46,370 nucleotides of DNA from Candidatus Cryosericum hinesii (lineage in GTDB: Bacteria > Caldisericota > Caldisericia > Cryosericales > Cryosericaceae). Position numbers and translations under genes: made by a program. Below, in pieces: positions 14,669-22,849 of this stretch (the first letter of the stretch is position 1; every line of letters starts with the position of its first letter). The stretch spans positions 32,359 to 78,728 of the forward strand of contig NZ_QXIW01000027.1 of assembly GCF_003570985.1 (NCBI RefSeq). The letters run 5' to 3'. The notes under the pieces were generated by a model that did no database searches, was not told where the DNA came from, and worked only from the letters and a program-made list of their open reading frames with translations.

Positions 14669-17102
14669 GCATGCAGGAACGCACTCTCGTCTGATTGTGG
14701 CTGCAGTTCTGCTGTTCATTGCCGCGATCGTCTGTGGCAGTCTCATGCGCAGCGCCACACACGGTGCAGCCGACCCGGATACCCAGGAGATCACGGTGGC
14801 AGAGGTCACTGCGACGATTACCGAACGTATCACAAAGTTGAGAAGCAACGTGACTGAAACATCCGTCCGGAATGCCATCACAGACCAACTGTCTGTACTG
14901 GGAAAACGAGGCTTCATCCGCGTCCATGTCATCGGAGGAAGTGTCGACATCCTGGCAGGGACCGACTATGGTCTCGAGAATCTGGACGGATGGTCGACAG
15001 ACATCTTCCGGTCATATCGCCTGTCATTGTCGCCGGTGGGAATGCCGGACCTGATCCAACCCCTTTACGTCACGTCCACGGCTACGGGTGCAGGAGGTGT
15101 GGGGACCATGCTCACCATCGGGAGCGCCGGGCCGACGACTGCACAATCCAGAGCCTCAGTATCGTTCATGGTCGCCATGTGGGTGGGTGTCTGTCTGGCA
15201 GTCGTGTGCCTCATCGTAGCACTCCTCCCGCCCGGCAGCCGCGTCCGACGCATTGGCCCGTTCTGGACGCCCGTACGGCGTGGCATAACCTTTGCACTCA
15301 TTGGCCTCCTGGTTGCTGTACCAGTCGCATGGCTCTTGATGCGTCAGACTCGTTCCACTGCTCGAGCAGAGTTCGCGAGAGGGGCTGATCTGGTTGCGAC
15401 GACCTCAGCTTCCACAGTTTCCAGTGCAGGGACAGGCGTTCACATATCCGCAGCCTGGCTGCATGCTGTTCACTCCATGGAGTACCCGGCATCTTCCTTC
15501 CGCGTGCTCGTGAACGGAAAGCTGCTTAGCAGTGTAGGCACAGGCTATGGCCCTGGCTCGTATGTCAAACCGGGCGACGCGGGGGAGTGGCGGACTCTGT
15601 CTCCTGTCACGGGTGGCGCAGCACGGTCCGTCTATGTCACCGCCGCGACAAGCGGGAAGGTACGCGTCGAGATGGCCATCCCTGAACCAGACTATTGGCA
15701 GGTCATCCGCCTGCGCCGCATCATCCTGTGGGTGATTCCTTCAGTGCTGGCAGTCCTGTTCGCCTTGGGGTACCTGCTGGGACATCGCACAGAACACGCT
15801 GTCCTCTCATCGGAGGAGACGCTCCAGCATGCCATCGTTCGCCAGACCGTGTTCACGATCCTCATCGTCTGTCTAGCGCTGCTCCCTGCTGTCAGCTGGT
15901 TTGTGCAGACATATGAGGCTGCCTCCCTGGGGCGCTTGGATCAGATGCTCCAGCGCGACGCCGCACAGTTTCAGGGGACCCTTGGCAGCCTGGAACCTAC
16001 AACCGTGGCGACCAAGGCGGTTGACTTTGCCGACCAGCTGGACATCACCCAGACAGGGCTGGTATTCTCGTTAAAGGCTTCGGGGACAGCCACCGGAGGC
16101 ACCCGGATTGGTATCAACATCAACCCACAGTACCCGCTGCTCCAGCCGATGACAGGTGCCTCCGTTCCTCAGTACTGCATCGTGCCCAACCGGACCGACT
16201 ACGCCGTGCCACAGGGCGAGAACATACGTGTCCGGGTCATAACGATCAGCAATCGGCTCAAGGACGGAACTGTGTATACAGTACTCCTGGGAACAACAAT
16301 ACGACCTGTCGAGCAGGACATGCAGGAGCTGTGGAAGGCTGCCACATTGGCTGGCCCCGTCGCCTTCCTGTTCATTGTCCTGGCAGGTCTCATCGCGGCC
16401 AGCCTCGCCCTGCACCCGGTCGCCGAGTCCATGCGCCGGCTGGAGGAATTCACGGGGGACGCCGGGCACGAACTCCGCACACCACTCAGCTCCATCCGCC
16501 TCAACGCGCAGGTCGCCCTCAACCAGGACCAGGAGCCTGAGGAATTCCGCAGGCATCTTGCGGCCATCGCGTCACAGGCCGAGCGCTCCACGCACCTCTC
16601 CGAGTCGCTGCTCCTGCTGGCACGTCTCGACCGCGAGCAGTCTGCTCCACTTAGGTCTGTCCAACTGCAGGAGATCTGGACAGACCTGCACAACGCCCAT
16701 GCCGAGACCCTAAGTACGAAGGCAGTGACACTGCAGACGCCTGAAGCAGACATGGTCCTGGAGACTAATCGCGAGTTGCTGACCGTCGCCTTGGACAACT
16801 TGGTGGAGAACGCTATCCGCTATGCGTCCGCAGGGACAACCGTCGCCATCACTGCTCAGCAAACCGAAGACAGGGTGACCATCGCCGTCACCGACCAGGG
16901 ATCCGGCATGCCGCCCGAGGCGCTGCCCCACATCTGGGACCGTTTCACCCGCATCGACCCCAGCCGCAGCCGCGAGTCCGGGGGCAACGGCCTGGGCCTA
17001 GCAATCGTCCACAAGGCAGTGGAGGCAATGCATGGCCACGTCGCCGTTACCAGTGAGGTCGGCAAAGGCAGCACGTTCTCCATCATCCTGCCGGTTTCCT
17101 AG
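14658..17102 (+). CDS. Sensor histidine kinase with six predicted TM segments and three extracytoplasmic regions
   Basis: The product has 814 residues. It starts at ATG 14658, preceded by AAGGAGGACGGAC and overlapping the regulator gene by 11 nt. Longer frames to the left are out-of-frame read-through of the regulator. Predicted TM segments lie near 11-30, 165-190, 211-232, 354-374, 397-417 and 568-588, so loops of about 135, 120 and 150 residues face outward. No HAMP domain is evident. The H-box is DAGHELRTPLSSI with His604, then the N-box NLVENAIRYAS, G1 DQGSGMPPEALPHIWDRF and G2 GGNGLGLAIV. It should phosphorylate the regulator encoded upstream. The signal is unknown and none of the outer loops matches a named sensor domain by eye. 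Confidence 0.93.
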   Translation: MTHKHAGTHSRLIVAAVLLFIAAIVCGSLMRSATHGAADPDTQEITVAEVTATITERITKLRSNVTETSVRNAITDQLSVLGKRGFIRVHVIGGSVDILAGTDYGLENLDGWSTDIFRSYRLSLSPVGMPDLIQPLYVTSTATGAGGVGTMLTIGSAGPTTAQSRASVSFMVAMWVGVCLAVVCLIVALLPPGSRVRRIGPFWTPVRRGITFALIGLLVAVPVAWLLMRQTRSTARAEFARGADLVATTSASTVSSAGTGVHISAAWLHAVHSMEYPASSFRVLVNGKLLSSVGTGYGPGSYVKPGDAGEWRTLSPVTGGAARSVYVTAATSGKVRVEMAIPEPDYWQVIRLRRIILWVIPSVLAVLFALGYLLGHRTEHAVLSSEETLQHAIVRQTVFTILIVCLALLPAVSWFVQTYEAASLGRLDQMLQRDAAQFQGTLGSLEPTTVATKAVDFADQLDITQTGLVFSLKASGTATGGTRIGININPQYPLLQPMTGASVPQYCIVPNRTDYAVPQGENIRVRVITISNRLKDGTVYTVLLGTTIRPVEQDMQELWKAATLAGPVAFLFIVLAGLIAASLALHPVAESMRRLEEFTGDAGHELRTPLSSIRLNAQVALNQDQEPEEFRRHLAAIASQAERSTHLSESLLLLARLDREQSAPLRSVQLQEIWTDLHNAHAETLSTKAVTLQTPEADMVLETNRELLTVALDNLVENAIRYASAGTTVAITAQQTEDRVTIAVTDQGSGMPPEALPHIWDRFTRIDPSRSRESGGNGLGLAIVHKAVEAMHGHVAVTSEVGKGSTFSIILPVS

Positions 17103-17114
17103 CGCTCATTAATC

Positions 17115-17149
17115 GTGAAGACCATTGTGCCAGGCACAATGGTCTTCAC
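17115..17149. repeat. Perfect 35-nt palindrome (REP-like) after the kinase gene
   Basis: Left arm GTGAAGACCATTGTGCC (17115-17131), a single central A, and the exact complement at 17133-17149. It lies in the 55-nt gap between two convergent genes, so it could act as a two-way terminator, although no T-runs flank it. An imperfect second copy is at 13746-13781, which suggests a dispersed repeat. Confidence 0.75.
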
Positions 17150-17157
17150 ATTCCAAT

Positions 17158-17607
17158 CTAATCGTATGCCAGGCGGATTTCCTCGGTAGCAAGTGTAGGC
17201 TGGATGAGCTCCTGCCATATGGGCGACTTCCACGAACCCAAAGCGTCATGGATCTTGAAGTACTTCTGAGGGATGGGGTGGGTTCCGACGACCACAAGGA
17301 TGCCATATTGCTCCTCGATGAACCGTCGGAAATAGTCGATCCGCGTGCAGGGCGGGTAACCGACAAGCATCCCCGTGGCCAGATGGATGACCGTCACCCC
17401 GTTCTTCTTCATCTCGGCGGGAGCGTATTCGATATTGCCCCCAGGACATCCACCGCATGTGGTACAGCCGACGAGCTCTACTTCCTTTCCCGCGTAGATG
17501 CTGAAAGCCCCCTCGCGGTTCTTCATGGCCCTGAAGCACTTCCCTCCTGCACATGTATGGTATCTGTTGCACATGATCATCCCAACACGCACGATTTCGC
17601 CGCTCAT
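17158..17607 (-). CDS. CGGC domain-containing protein (possible metal-binding)
   Basis: The product has 149 residues, with GAGGAGG 4 nt before the ATG. It is rich in cysteine: C13 and C19 with C24 in MIMCNRYHTCAGGKC, then C48, C51 and C54 in VGCTTCGGCPGGN, which is the CGGC-domain signature, and C87 in YPPCTRID. The HLATGM and THP segments add histidines. Family members occur mainly in anaerobes and are thought to bind metal or an Fe-S cluster; the function is unproven. The neighbouring Mrp/NifX cluster is also Fe-S related, but a terminator separates the two. Confidence 0.85.
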   Translation of the reverse strand: MSGEIVRVGMIMCNRYHTCAGGKCFRAMKNREGAFSIYAGKEVELVGCTTCGGCPGGNIEYAPAEMKKNGVTVIHLATGMLVGYPPCTRIDYFRRFIEEQYGILVVVGTHPIPQKYFKIHDALGSWKSPIWQELIQPTLATEEIRLAYD

Positions 17608-17710
17608 CGAACCTCCTCATCACAGAACAGATTCACACCAATCAGTCTAGCCGCATTCGGCCTGCCAAGCCAGAGCAAGACGCCGACCGACGATGCAATG
17701 GCGTGCCTGC

Positions 17711-17745
17711 AAACACAAGAAAACCCCCAGGCGATAAACCTGGGG
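17711..17745 (-). terminator. Rho-independent terminator after the Mrp gene
   Basis: Reading leftward: CCCCAGG (17745-17739), loop TTTATCG, CCTGGGG (17731-17725), then GTTTTCTTGTGTTT. The stem is 7 bp, GC-rich and followed by a T-rich tail. It lies about 80 nt after the mrp stop and separates that operon from the CGGC gene. Confidence 0.75.
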
Positions 17746-17827
17746 ATCTGACGCATATGCTGCGAAAGGACTTGTGCTGTTTCTCTATCAGCTGACGTCA
17801 GCCCTTGCCGTCGCCGGAACACCGCGT

Positions 17828-18661
17828 TTATGACGTCTTGGGAGCAGGTGCAGGATTCGGAGCGGCAAAGACCGTGGATGGGGTGGTAATATACTCCGCC
17901 AGAGCCTCAGTGACCGGGGTGAAGGCTTCCATCTTCACGTCCTCCACATGCCCCGTGTCGGCAAGAGTGGTCACCGTAGGATCGATGGGCAGTCGTGCAA
18001 GGACGGGAGCTCCGATATGGTCTGCCAGTTCCTCGGCATGACTAGGCCCAAACAGTTCAAATGTCTCACCACAGTGAGGGCACGTGACCATCGCCATGTT
18101 CTCGACGATGCCCAGAATCGGCTTGCTCATCTGCTTCGCCAAGCCTGCAGCCTTCTCGACGATCATGCTCGCCAGTTCCTGCGGCGTCGTGACCATGAGG
18201 ATGCCGTCGACAGGCAGGGACTGGAACGCAGTCAAGGGGACGTCGGCTGTTCCAGGTGGCAGGTCCACAATGAGAACGTCCAGATCTCCCCACGCCACAT
18301 CACTCCAGAACTGCTTGATGGCGGATGTGAGCAACGGGCCGCGCCAGATGACCGGCTGGCCGGCATCGTCCAGGAACAGGTTCATGGAGATGATTTTGAT
18401 ACCAGTTGCCGTCTCGGGCGGGATGATCCCGACCATCGAAGACTCGGGTCGCGCGGTCATGCCGAACAGACGCGGGATCGATGGGCCCGTGATGTCCGCA
18501 TCCATGATACCTACTTTCAGTTCGCGGCGTGCCAGTTCGACTGCCGCCATGGCAGACACGAGGGACTTGCCTACGCCGCCCTTGCCGCTGGCGACCGCGA
18601 GCACGTGCCGCACGTGGTTGACCTGTGAGGTCATGTTCTGTTCATTTTCAGCAGTTGTCAT
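17828..18661 (-). CDS. mrp: Mrp/ApbC/NBP35-family Fe-S carrier ATPase
   Basis: The product has 277 residues. The start is the ATG with GAAGGAG 6 nt upstream. The deviant Walker A GKGGVGKS is at residues 26-33, followed by VGIMDADITGPSIPRLFG, VIWRGPLLTSAIKQF and LIVDLPPGT, the standard Mrp landmarks. C194 and C197 (TCPHCGE) form the CxxC that bridges an Fe-S cluster across the dimer. It follows the DUF134-NifX gene with a 14-nt overlap. Known role of the family: holding and passing Fe-S clusters to target proteins. The N-terminal DUF59 domain of some Mrps is absent. Confidence 0.94.
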   Translation of the reverse strand: MTTAENEQNMTSQVNHVRHVLAVASGKGGVGKSLVSAMAAVELARRELKVGIMDADITGPSIPRLFGMTARPESSMVGIIPPETATGIKIISMNLFLDDAGQPVIWRGPLLTSAIKQFWSDVAWGDLDVLIVDLPPGTADVPLTAFQSLPVDGILMVTTPQELASMIVEKAAGLAKQMSKPILGIVENMAMVTCPHCGETFELFGPSHAEELADHIGAPVLARLPIDPTVTTLADTGHVEDVKMEAFTPVTEALAEYITTPSTVFAAPNPAPAPKTS

Positions 18662-19388
18662 GTTTTTCTCCTTCGTGATGGCAGGATACCTTTCCAGCCA
18701 GGTTGACAAATACGCCTGCGCGGTAGGACTCAACAATCTCGTCCAGATTGTTCATGTCCGTCTGCATAACGGAGTAGCCTGCAGCAGTGAGTGCGTTCAT
18801 GGCACCCATCCCCATTCCGCCAGCAATGATGGTGTCGCAGCCGTGAGCTGCGTCGGCCATGCGACCGTGCACCTCTTCGTGGCTCACATCGGATTCTCCA
18901 TGGTTTTCCTCACCATGAACATGCGCGAACTTGTCACGCAATTCTGATGAAGTCACCTTGCCGTCCGTGATCTCGACGACCTTGTAGTAGTGAGCGCGGC
19001 CGAAGTGCTGACACAGTGCCGTGCCATCGTCGGTCGGTAGTGCAATACGAGTTGTCATGCTGATACCTCCTGTGCGATTCTCCTGGTGTCTCTTGACTCG
19101 TACGCCGTTCATATCCGCGTCCCACGCCCTTGCGACCGTCAACGGATAACCGCCGACGAGCGATGCAGTGACCTTGTGGCGGGCGCCCGCAAGGATACGA
19201 TGGAACGTACTCTGGGAGATGTCCATGCGGTGTGCCGCTTCCGTCTGGTCCAAGTCCAGCAGATCGCTGAGACACAACACCTCCATTTCGTCGGCTCCAA
19301 GGACGTGCAACGTCCCTGCAGCCTCCGGACAGAAGGGCTGAGCTCGGTCATATGTACCGCACCTGCGAGCAACCTGTCGTCCTGGCAT
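18648..19388 (-). CDS. DUF134 helix-turn-helix regulator fused to a NifX/dinitrogenase iron-molybdenum cofactor-binding-like domain
   Basis: The product has 246 residues, with AAGGAGA before the ATG. Residues 10-90 are DUF134-like: a cysteine pair region, LCLSDLLDLDQTEAAHRMDIS and QSTFHRILAGARHKV form the HTH. From M111 the NifX-type fold follows: IALPTDDGTALCQHFGRAHYY, IIAGGMGMGAMNALTAAGYSV, and a His-rich insertion (HVHGEENHGESDVSHEEVHG). The C-terminus is CHHEGEKHDNC. A second strong ribosome-binding site (AGGAGG, 7 nt spacing) precedes the in-frame ATG at 19058, so the 136-residue NifX domain may also be made alone. It overlaps mrp by 14 nt. Confidence 0.88.
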   Translation of the reverse strand: MPGRQVARRCGTYDRAQPFCPEAAGTLHVLGADEMEVLCLSDLLDLDQTEAAHRMDISQSTFHRILAGARHKVTASLVGGYPLTVARAWDADMNGVRVKRHQENRTGGISMTTRIALPTDDGTALCQHFGRAHYYKVVEITDGKVTSSELRDKFAHVHGEENHGESDVSHEEVHGRMADAAHGCDTIIAGGMGMGAMNALTAAGYSVMQTDMNNLDEIVESYRAGVFVNLAGKVSCHHEGEKHDNC

Positions 19389-19406
19389 GTCGTCTCCTTG
19401 TACGAT

Positions 19407-19438
19407 ATGAATATATATTCATTTCGTTTGAATGTCAA
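19407..19438 (-). promoter_or_regulatory. Promoter with a palindromic operator over the -10 box (DUF134-NifX-mrp operon)
   Basis: Reading leftward: TTGACA (19438-19433), a 17-nt spacer and TATATT (19415-19410). The -10 lies inside the perfect 16-nt palindrome ATGAATATATATTCAT (19407-19422). Repressor binding there would block transcription. The HTH domain of the first gene is an obvious candidate for autoregulation. Confidence 0.7.
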
Positions 19439-19631
19439 CCTCCGTGAGCAGACTGAAGCCCTTGCATCTCATAGCCAGGAATGGCTGTCACATTCCGTGC
19501 CGACCAATGCTTTTCCATGAAGCACCACATCCAGACGGTCCGAGCTGAGAAAGCTCTATGGAGCAAAACTGTTACGTCCAGCTCAGTAGTCGTGGTACCG
19601 AAGGCACCGATTCACGCACATGCTGAACAAA

Positions 19632-19643
19632 ATGGTATACCAT
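19632..19643 (+). promoter_or_regulatory. ATGGTATACCAT palindrome, possible operator/extended -10 of the proton-pump gene
   Basis: A perfect 12-nt palindrome contains TGGTATACC, which also fits an extended -10 (TGnTATA). GntR-family operators often have a TGGTATACCA-like core. It covers the first possible ATG (19642) of the ATPase frame, favouring a downstream start. The rest of 19439-19704 shows no gene. Confidence 0.4.
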
Positions 19644-19704
19644 GTTGGCATACCTGCAGGAGACCGCCGACAAAATGAACAGTCCACAGGTACGGGAGAA
19701 ACCC

Positions 19705-22023
19705 ATGGAACCAGGGTTGTCAAGCACAGAAGCACAGAAAAGACTTGAACAGATCGGGCCTAACGAGATTCCTGAGTACCATGACCCATCGTGGCTGGTC
19801 CTGTTCCGTAAGGTATGGGGTCCTGTTCCCTGGATGCTCGAAGTCAGTCTGATCCTTGAGCTGGTTACGCATCACTACACTCAGGCGACCATCATCGGCA
19901 CGCTCATCGTTTTCAACGCCGTCATCAGCTTTGTCCAGGAGCACCGGGCACAGGACGCGCTGAGACTTCTGCAGCAGCGCCTGGTGGTTCACGTCAGGAT
20001 CCTGCGCGATGGCACGTGGCAGACTATGGATTCACGGCTGGTGGTGCCCGACGATATCGTCCACCTCCGTATGGGAGATCTGGTCCCTGCAGATATTACG
20101 CTGTTAGACGGCAATCTGTCTATCGACCAGTCTGCACTGACCGGTGAATCGCTGCCGGTAGATGCGGCCGTCAGCAGTAGCATCTATGCCGGCAGCGTGG
20201 TGAAGCGCGGCGAGGCAAGCGGCAAAGTCACGGGCACCGGCACCCATACCTATTTCGGGCGGACTGCCCAACTAGTCGGTTCGGCAAAAACCGCCAGCCA
20301 TCTGCAGGAAACCATCCTTGGTATTGTGAAGTACCTGCTTGCCCTGGATGTGCTGCTGGTCGTCGGCGTTCTGGTCTACTCGTGGGGGCACGCCATCCCG
20401 TTGCTGGACACAGTCTCCTTTTCGCTAATGTTATTGGTCTCCTCTGTGCCCGTCGCGCTGCCCGCCGTCTTCACCCTTGCCTCCGCGGTCGGCGCTCAGG
20501 AGTTAGCCAGCCGTGGGGTCCTGGTAACTCGCCTTTCAGCCATCGAAGAAGCGGCCGCCATGACTGTCCTGTTCAGTGACAAGACAGGAACGATCACCGA
20601 AAACCGACTGAGGCTGATCGATATGGTTCCAGTGTCAGGCATGACGCAAGATGATGTTCTGCGTCTTGCGCTGCTGTGTTCGGACGAGCGTTCGCAGGAC
20701 CCTATCGACCTTGCCATCATCACACGCGCACGCGAGTCAGGCATCTCACCCGGTACGGCCACCATTTCCAGCTTCATCCCGTTTGATTCGGCGACCAAGC
20801 GCACAGAAGCGATTGTCGCTCAGGACGGTGTCAGCACTCGAATTGTCAAAGGCTCTCCTCAGATCGTTGAAGCTCTCGTCGCAGACGGTCAACCCTTCGC
20901 ACAGGACGTCGAGCGCCTTGCTGCGGGGGGAAACCGTGTGCTCGCTGTGGCGGCAGGGCCCGAGGGTCATCTGGCTATGGCTGGATTGTTGGCACTGGAG
21001 GACCCGCCACGCAGTGACTCGGCAGGGCTGATCCATAATCTGAAGGACCTCGGCATCAGAGTTGTGATGGTCACTGGCGACACGCCCGAGACTGCTCGCA
21101 CCATCGCCGCGCAGATCGGGCTGGGCACGCGCGCATGTGATGCGGGCACACTGCGGGACAACATGCCTGGCACAGATGCTCTGGACTGCGACGTTGTGGC
21201 TGGAGTCCTTCCGGAAGACAAGTATGCGCTGGTTCAGCGCTCTCAGCATGCTGGTAGCATCGTCGGCATGACCGGCGACGGTATCAACGACGCGCCCGCT
21301 CTCAAGCAGGCGGAGGTAGGCATCGCCGTCTCCAACGCGACGGATGTCGCAAGGGCAGCTGCAAGCGCTATTCTGACCAGCCCCGGTCTCAGCGGAATCG
21401 TTACGGCTGTGACGACGGGACGCCAGATCTATCAGCGCATGCTGAGCTATACTCTCAACAAGATCATCAAGACCCTGCAGATAGCCCTGTTTCTCGCCGT
21501 AGCATTCTTCCTGACCGGCCACTTTGTAACGTCGCCGCGCCTCATCCTCCTGCTCCTGTTCGCCAATGACTTTGTGACCATGTCCCTTGCCTCTGACACG
21601 GCAACAGCGTCGCAACTGCCGGACCGATGGCGTGTGTCGCAGCTGACCGGTAGTGCTCTCCTGCTGGCAGTCGCCTGGCTAGCAGTCGCATTTGGCACGC
21701 TGTACGTCGGAACCAGCATCCTCCACTATGACCTGCCGCACCTGCAGACTCTAGTCTTTGTCATGCTGGTCCTGACTGGACAGGCCAACGTGTATCTAGT
21801 CCGCGAGCGTCGCCACTTCTGGCAATCGCGGCCGGGACGGGCGCTTATCCTGAGCACGCTGGGGGACCTGCTGGTGATTGGGTTCATGGCTTCACGTGGA
21901 ATTCTCATGGTGCCACTGCCACTGAACGTTCTAGCAGTCATGCTCCTGGGCATCGTGTTGTACAGTGTCGCGCTCGACTTTTACAAGCTAGTCGTCTTCC
22001 ACTGGTTTCGCATCGCCGGTTGA
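19705..22023 (+). CDS. P-type (P3A) plasma-membrane proton-pumping ATPase
   Basis: About 772 residues from ATG 19705, which has GGGAG 6 nt upstream; in-frame ATGs at 19642 and 19675 have no well-placed site. Numbering from 19705: TGES (146-149) is the actuator loop, VSSVPVALPAVFTLA is the M4 PxxLP-type site, DKTGT with phosphoacceptor D292 follows, then TGDTPETARTIA and TGDGINDAP (523-531). D622 in LLFANDFVTMSLASD aligns with the proton-carrying Asp of M6 in fungal and plant H+ pumps. The short cation-transporter C-terminus and lack of metal-binding N-domains argue against P1B or P2A pumps. It should export protons using ATP. Its neighbours are on the other strand. Confidence 0.92.
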   Translation: MEPGLSSTEAQKRLEQIGPNEIPEYHDPSWLVLFRKVWGPVPWMLEVSLILELVTHHYTQATIIGTLIVFNAVISFVQEHRAQDALRLLQQRLVVHVRILRDGTWQTMDSRLVVPDDIVHLRMGDLVPADITLLDGNLSIDQSALTGESLPVDAAVSSSIYAGSVVKRGEASGKVTGTGTHTYFGRTAQLVGSAKTASHLQETILGIVKYLLALDVLLVVGVLVYSWGHAIPLLDTVSFSLMLLVSSVPVALPAVFTLASAVGAQELASRGVLVTRLSAIEEAAAMTVLFSDKTGTITENRLRLIDMVPVSGMTQDDVLRLALLCSDERSQDPIDLAIITRARESGISPGTATISSFIPFDSATKRTEAIVAQDGVSTRIVKGSPQIVEALVADGQPFAQDVERLAAGGNRVLAVAAGPEGHLAMAGLLALEDPPRSDSAGLIHNLKDLGIRVVMVTGDTPETARTIAAQIGLGTRACDAGTLRDNMPGTDALDCDVVAGVLPEDKYALVQRSQHAGSIVGMTGDGINDAPALKQAEVGIAVSNATDVARAAASAILTSPGLSGIVTAVTTGRQIYQRMLSYTLNKIIKTLQIALFLAVAFFLTGHFVTSPRLILLLLFANDFVTMSLASDTATASQLPDRWRVSQLTGSALLLAVAWLAVAFGTLYVGTSILHYDLPHLQTLVFVMLVLTGQANVYLVRERRHFWQSRPGRALILSTLGDLLVIGFMASRGILMVPLPLNVLAVMLLGIVLYSVALDFYKLVVFHWFRIAG

Positions 22024-22146
22024 AGCAGGTACGGACCTAAAGATTGTGACGGTGAGTCTTTCGCTCCGGCTATGACCAAAGCATCGTGCCCCGGACAAAC
22101 GCTCATACATGTCATAGAATCGATTTTCCTCACCTGATGGTCACAA

Positions 22147-22175
22147 CGAAAACCCTCGGGGACAAGACCCGGAGG
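22147..22175 (-). terminator. Terminator-like hairpin after the zinc-ribbon gene
   Basis: Reading leftward: CCTCCGGG, loop TCTTGTC, CCCGAGG with one bulged base, then GTTTTCGTT. It lies 40 nt beyond the stop of the gene at 22215-22718 and could also end the convergent ATPase transcript. Confidence 0.5.
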
Positions 22176-22214
22176 TAAAAACACCCAAGACGGCAGGAAC
22201 CAGACCGGCCCCAG

Positions 22215-22718
22215 TTACCTGAGGAGGAGCGCGACGACGAACAGGACAACCATCAGGACGGAGGTGATGAACAGGACCTGACGCTCATGCTCCGTGGGCT
22301 TGGGAATGGAACCCAGCCACCATGAGCGCGCAGGGAACCGGGCGGGCTGGAACGCAGACCATGAGGTGCCCCGGCTCGTCGTCGACCACGAATCCTGTGG
22401 AGTCAAGCGCATTCCCGTCCAGAGATGGTGTCCGGTACGCACTACGGCGTTTCGGATGCGTACCAGCACCTGACGTACGTCTATTGACCACCACGAAATC
22501 CGCCTCACCGAGCGGGACACAGACGGAGGCTTCTGCGAGGGGCCAGGGCCCACGCGTTCTATCAGGACGCGTCCGCACGACGGGCATCGTTCAGACTCCC
22601 ATGGGATGACGGAATGGCAGAAGGGACAGGGACGGTATCCGGTCGGCATATCTCCGCCGGTGCCGTTCGTCCGCTGCTGATAATCCTGTCCCTGCGCATG
22701 CGATAGACCGTAATCCAT
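22215..22718 (-). CDS. Zinc-ribbon protein with a C-terminal membrane anchor
   Basis: The product has 167 residues, starting at the ATG with AGGGGGT 5 nt upstream. A double-CxxC zinc ribbon (CPFCHSVIPWESERCPSCGR) lies near residues 31-50. A basic, Trp-rich middle follows, then a single hydrophobic C-terminal segment (VLFITSVLMVVLFVVALLL). The topology is probably tail-anchored with the zinc ribbon in the cytoplasm. No family name is evident. Two other zinc-ribbon proteins occur in the window (29651-30844 and 39323-40012). Confidence 0.75.
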   Translation of the reverse strand: MDYGLSHAQGQDYQQRTNGTGGDMPTGYRPCPFCHSVIPWESERCPSCGRVLIERVGPGPSQKPPSVSRSVRRISWWSIDVRQVLVRIRNAVVRTGHHLWTGMRLTPQDSWSTTSRGTSWSAFQPARFPARSWWLGSIPKPTEHERQVLFITSVLMVVLFVVALLLR

Positions 22719-22772
22719 GACGACCCCCTGTCGTGGCAGACAGTATACAGCAGTCGCGCTGGACATGAAGGG

Positions 22773-22800
22773 GGCCCCGCGTCCTTGCCGGCGCGGGGCC
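22773..22800. terminator. Strong GC hairpin after the SLH-binding-protein gene
   Basis: GGCCCCGCG (22773-22781) and its complement at 22792-22800 form a 9-bp stem with a 10-nt loop. It lies 50 nt past the stop of the gene at 22850. Reading leftward, only CCCTT follows, so the T-tail is poor. Confidence 0.55.
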
Positions 22801-22849
22801 TTGGAGCTATGTGATATCTTTTCTCGTGGTGCTGTGTGTCAGGTGTTGC

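Noticed and set aside
17791-17802. GCTGACGTCAGC palindrome as an operator
   Set aside because: It lies in the 3' untranslated part after mrp, away from any promoter I can see. Probably chance.
18084-18947. A 287-codon rightward frame opposite mrp and the NifX domain
   Set aside because: The two opposite genes are certain, and this translation has no domain character.
20746-21615. A 289-codon leftward frame opposite the P-type ATPase
   Set aside because: It overlaps the most conserved part of the ATPase and is a reading-frame shadow.
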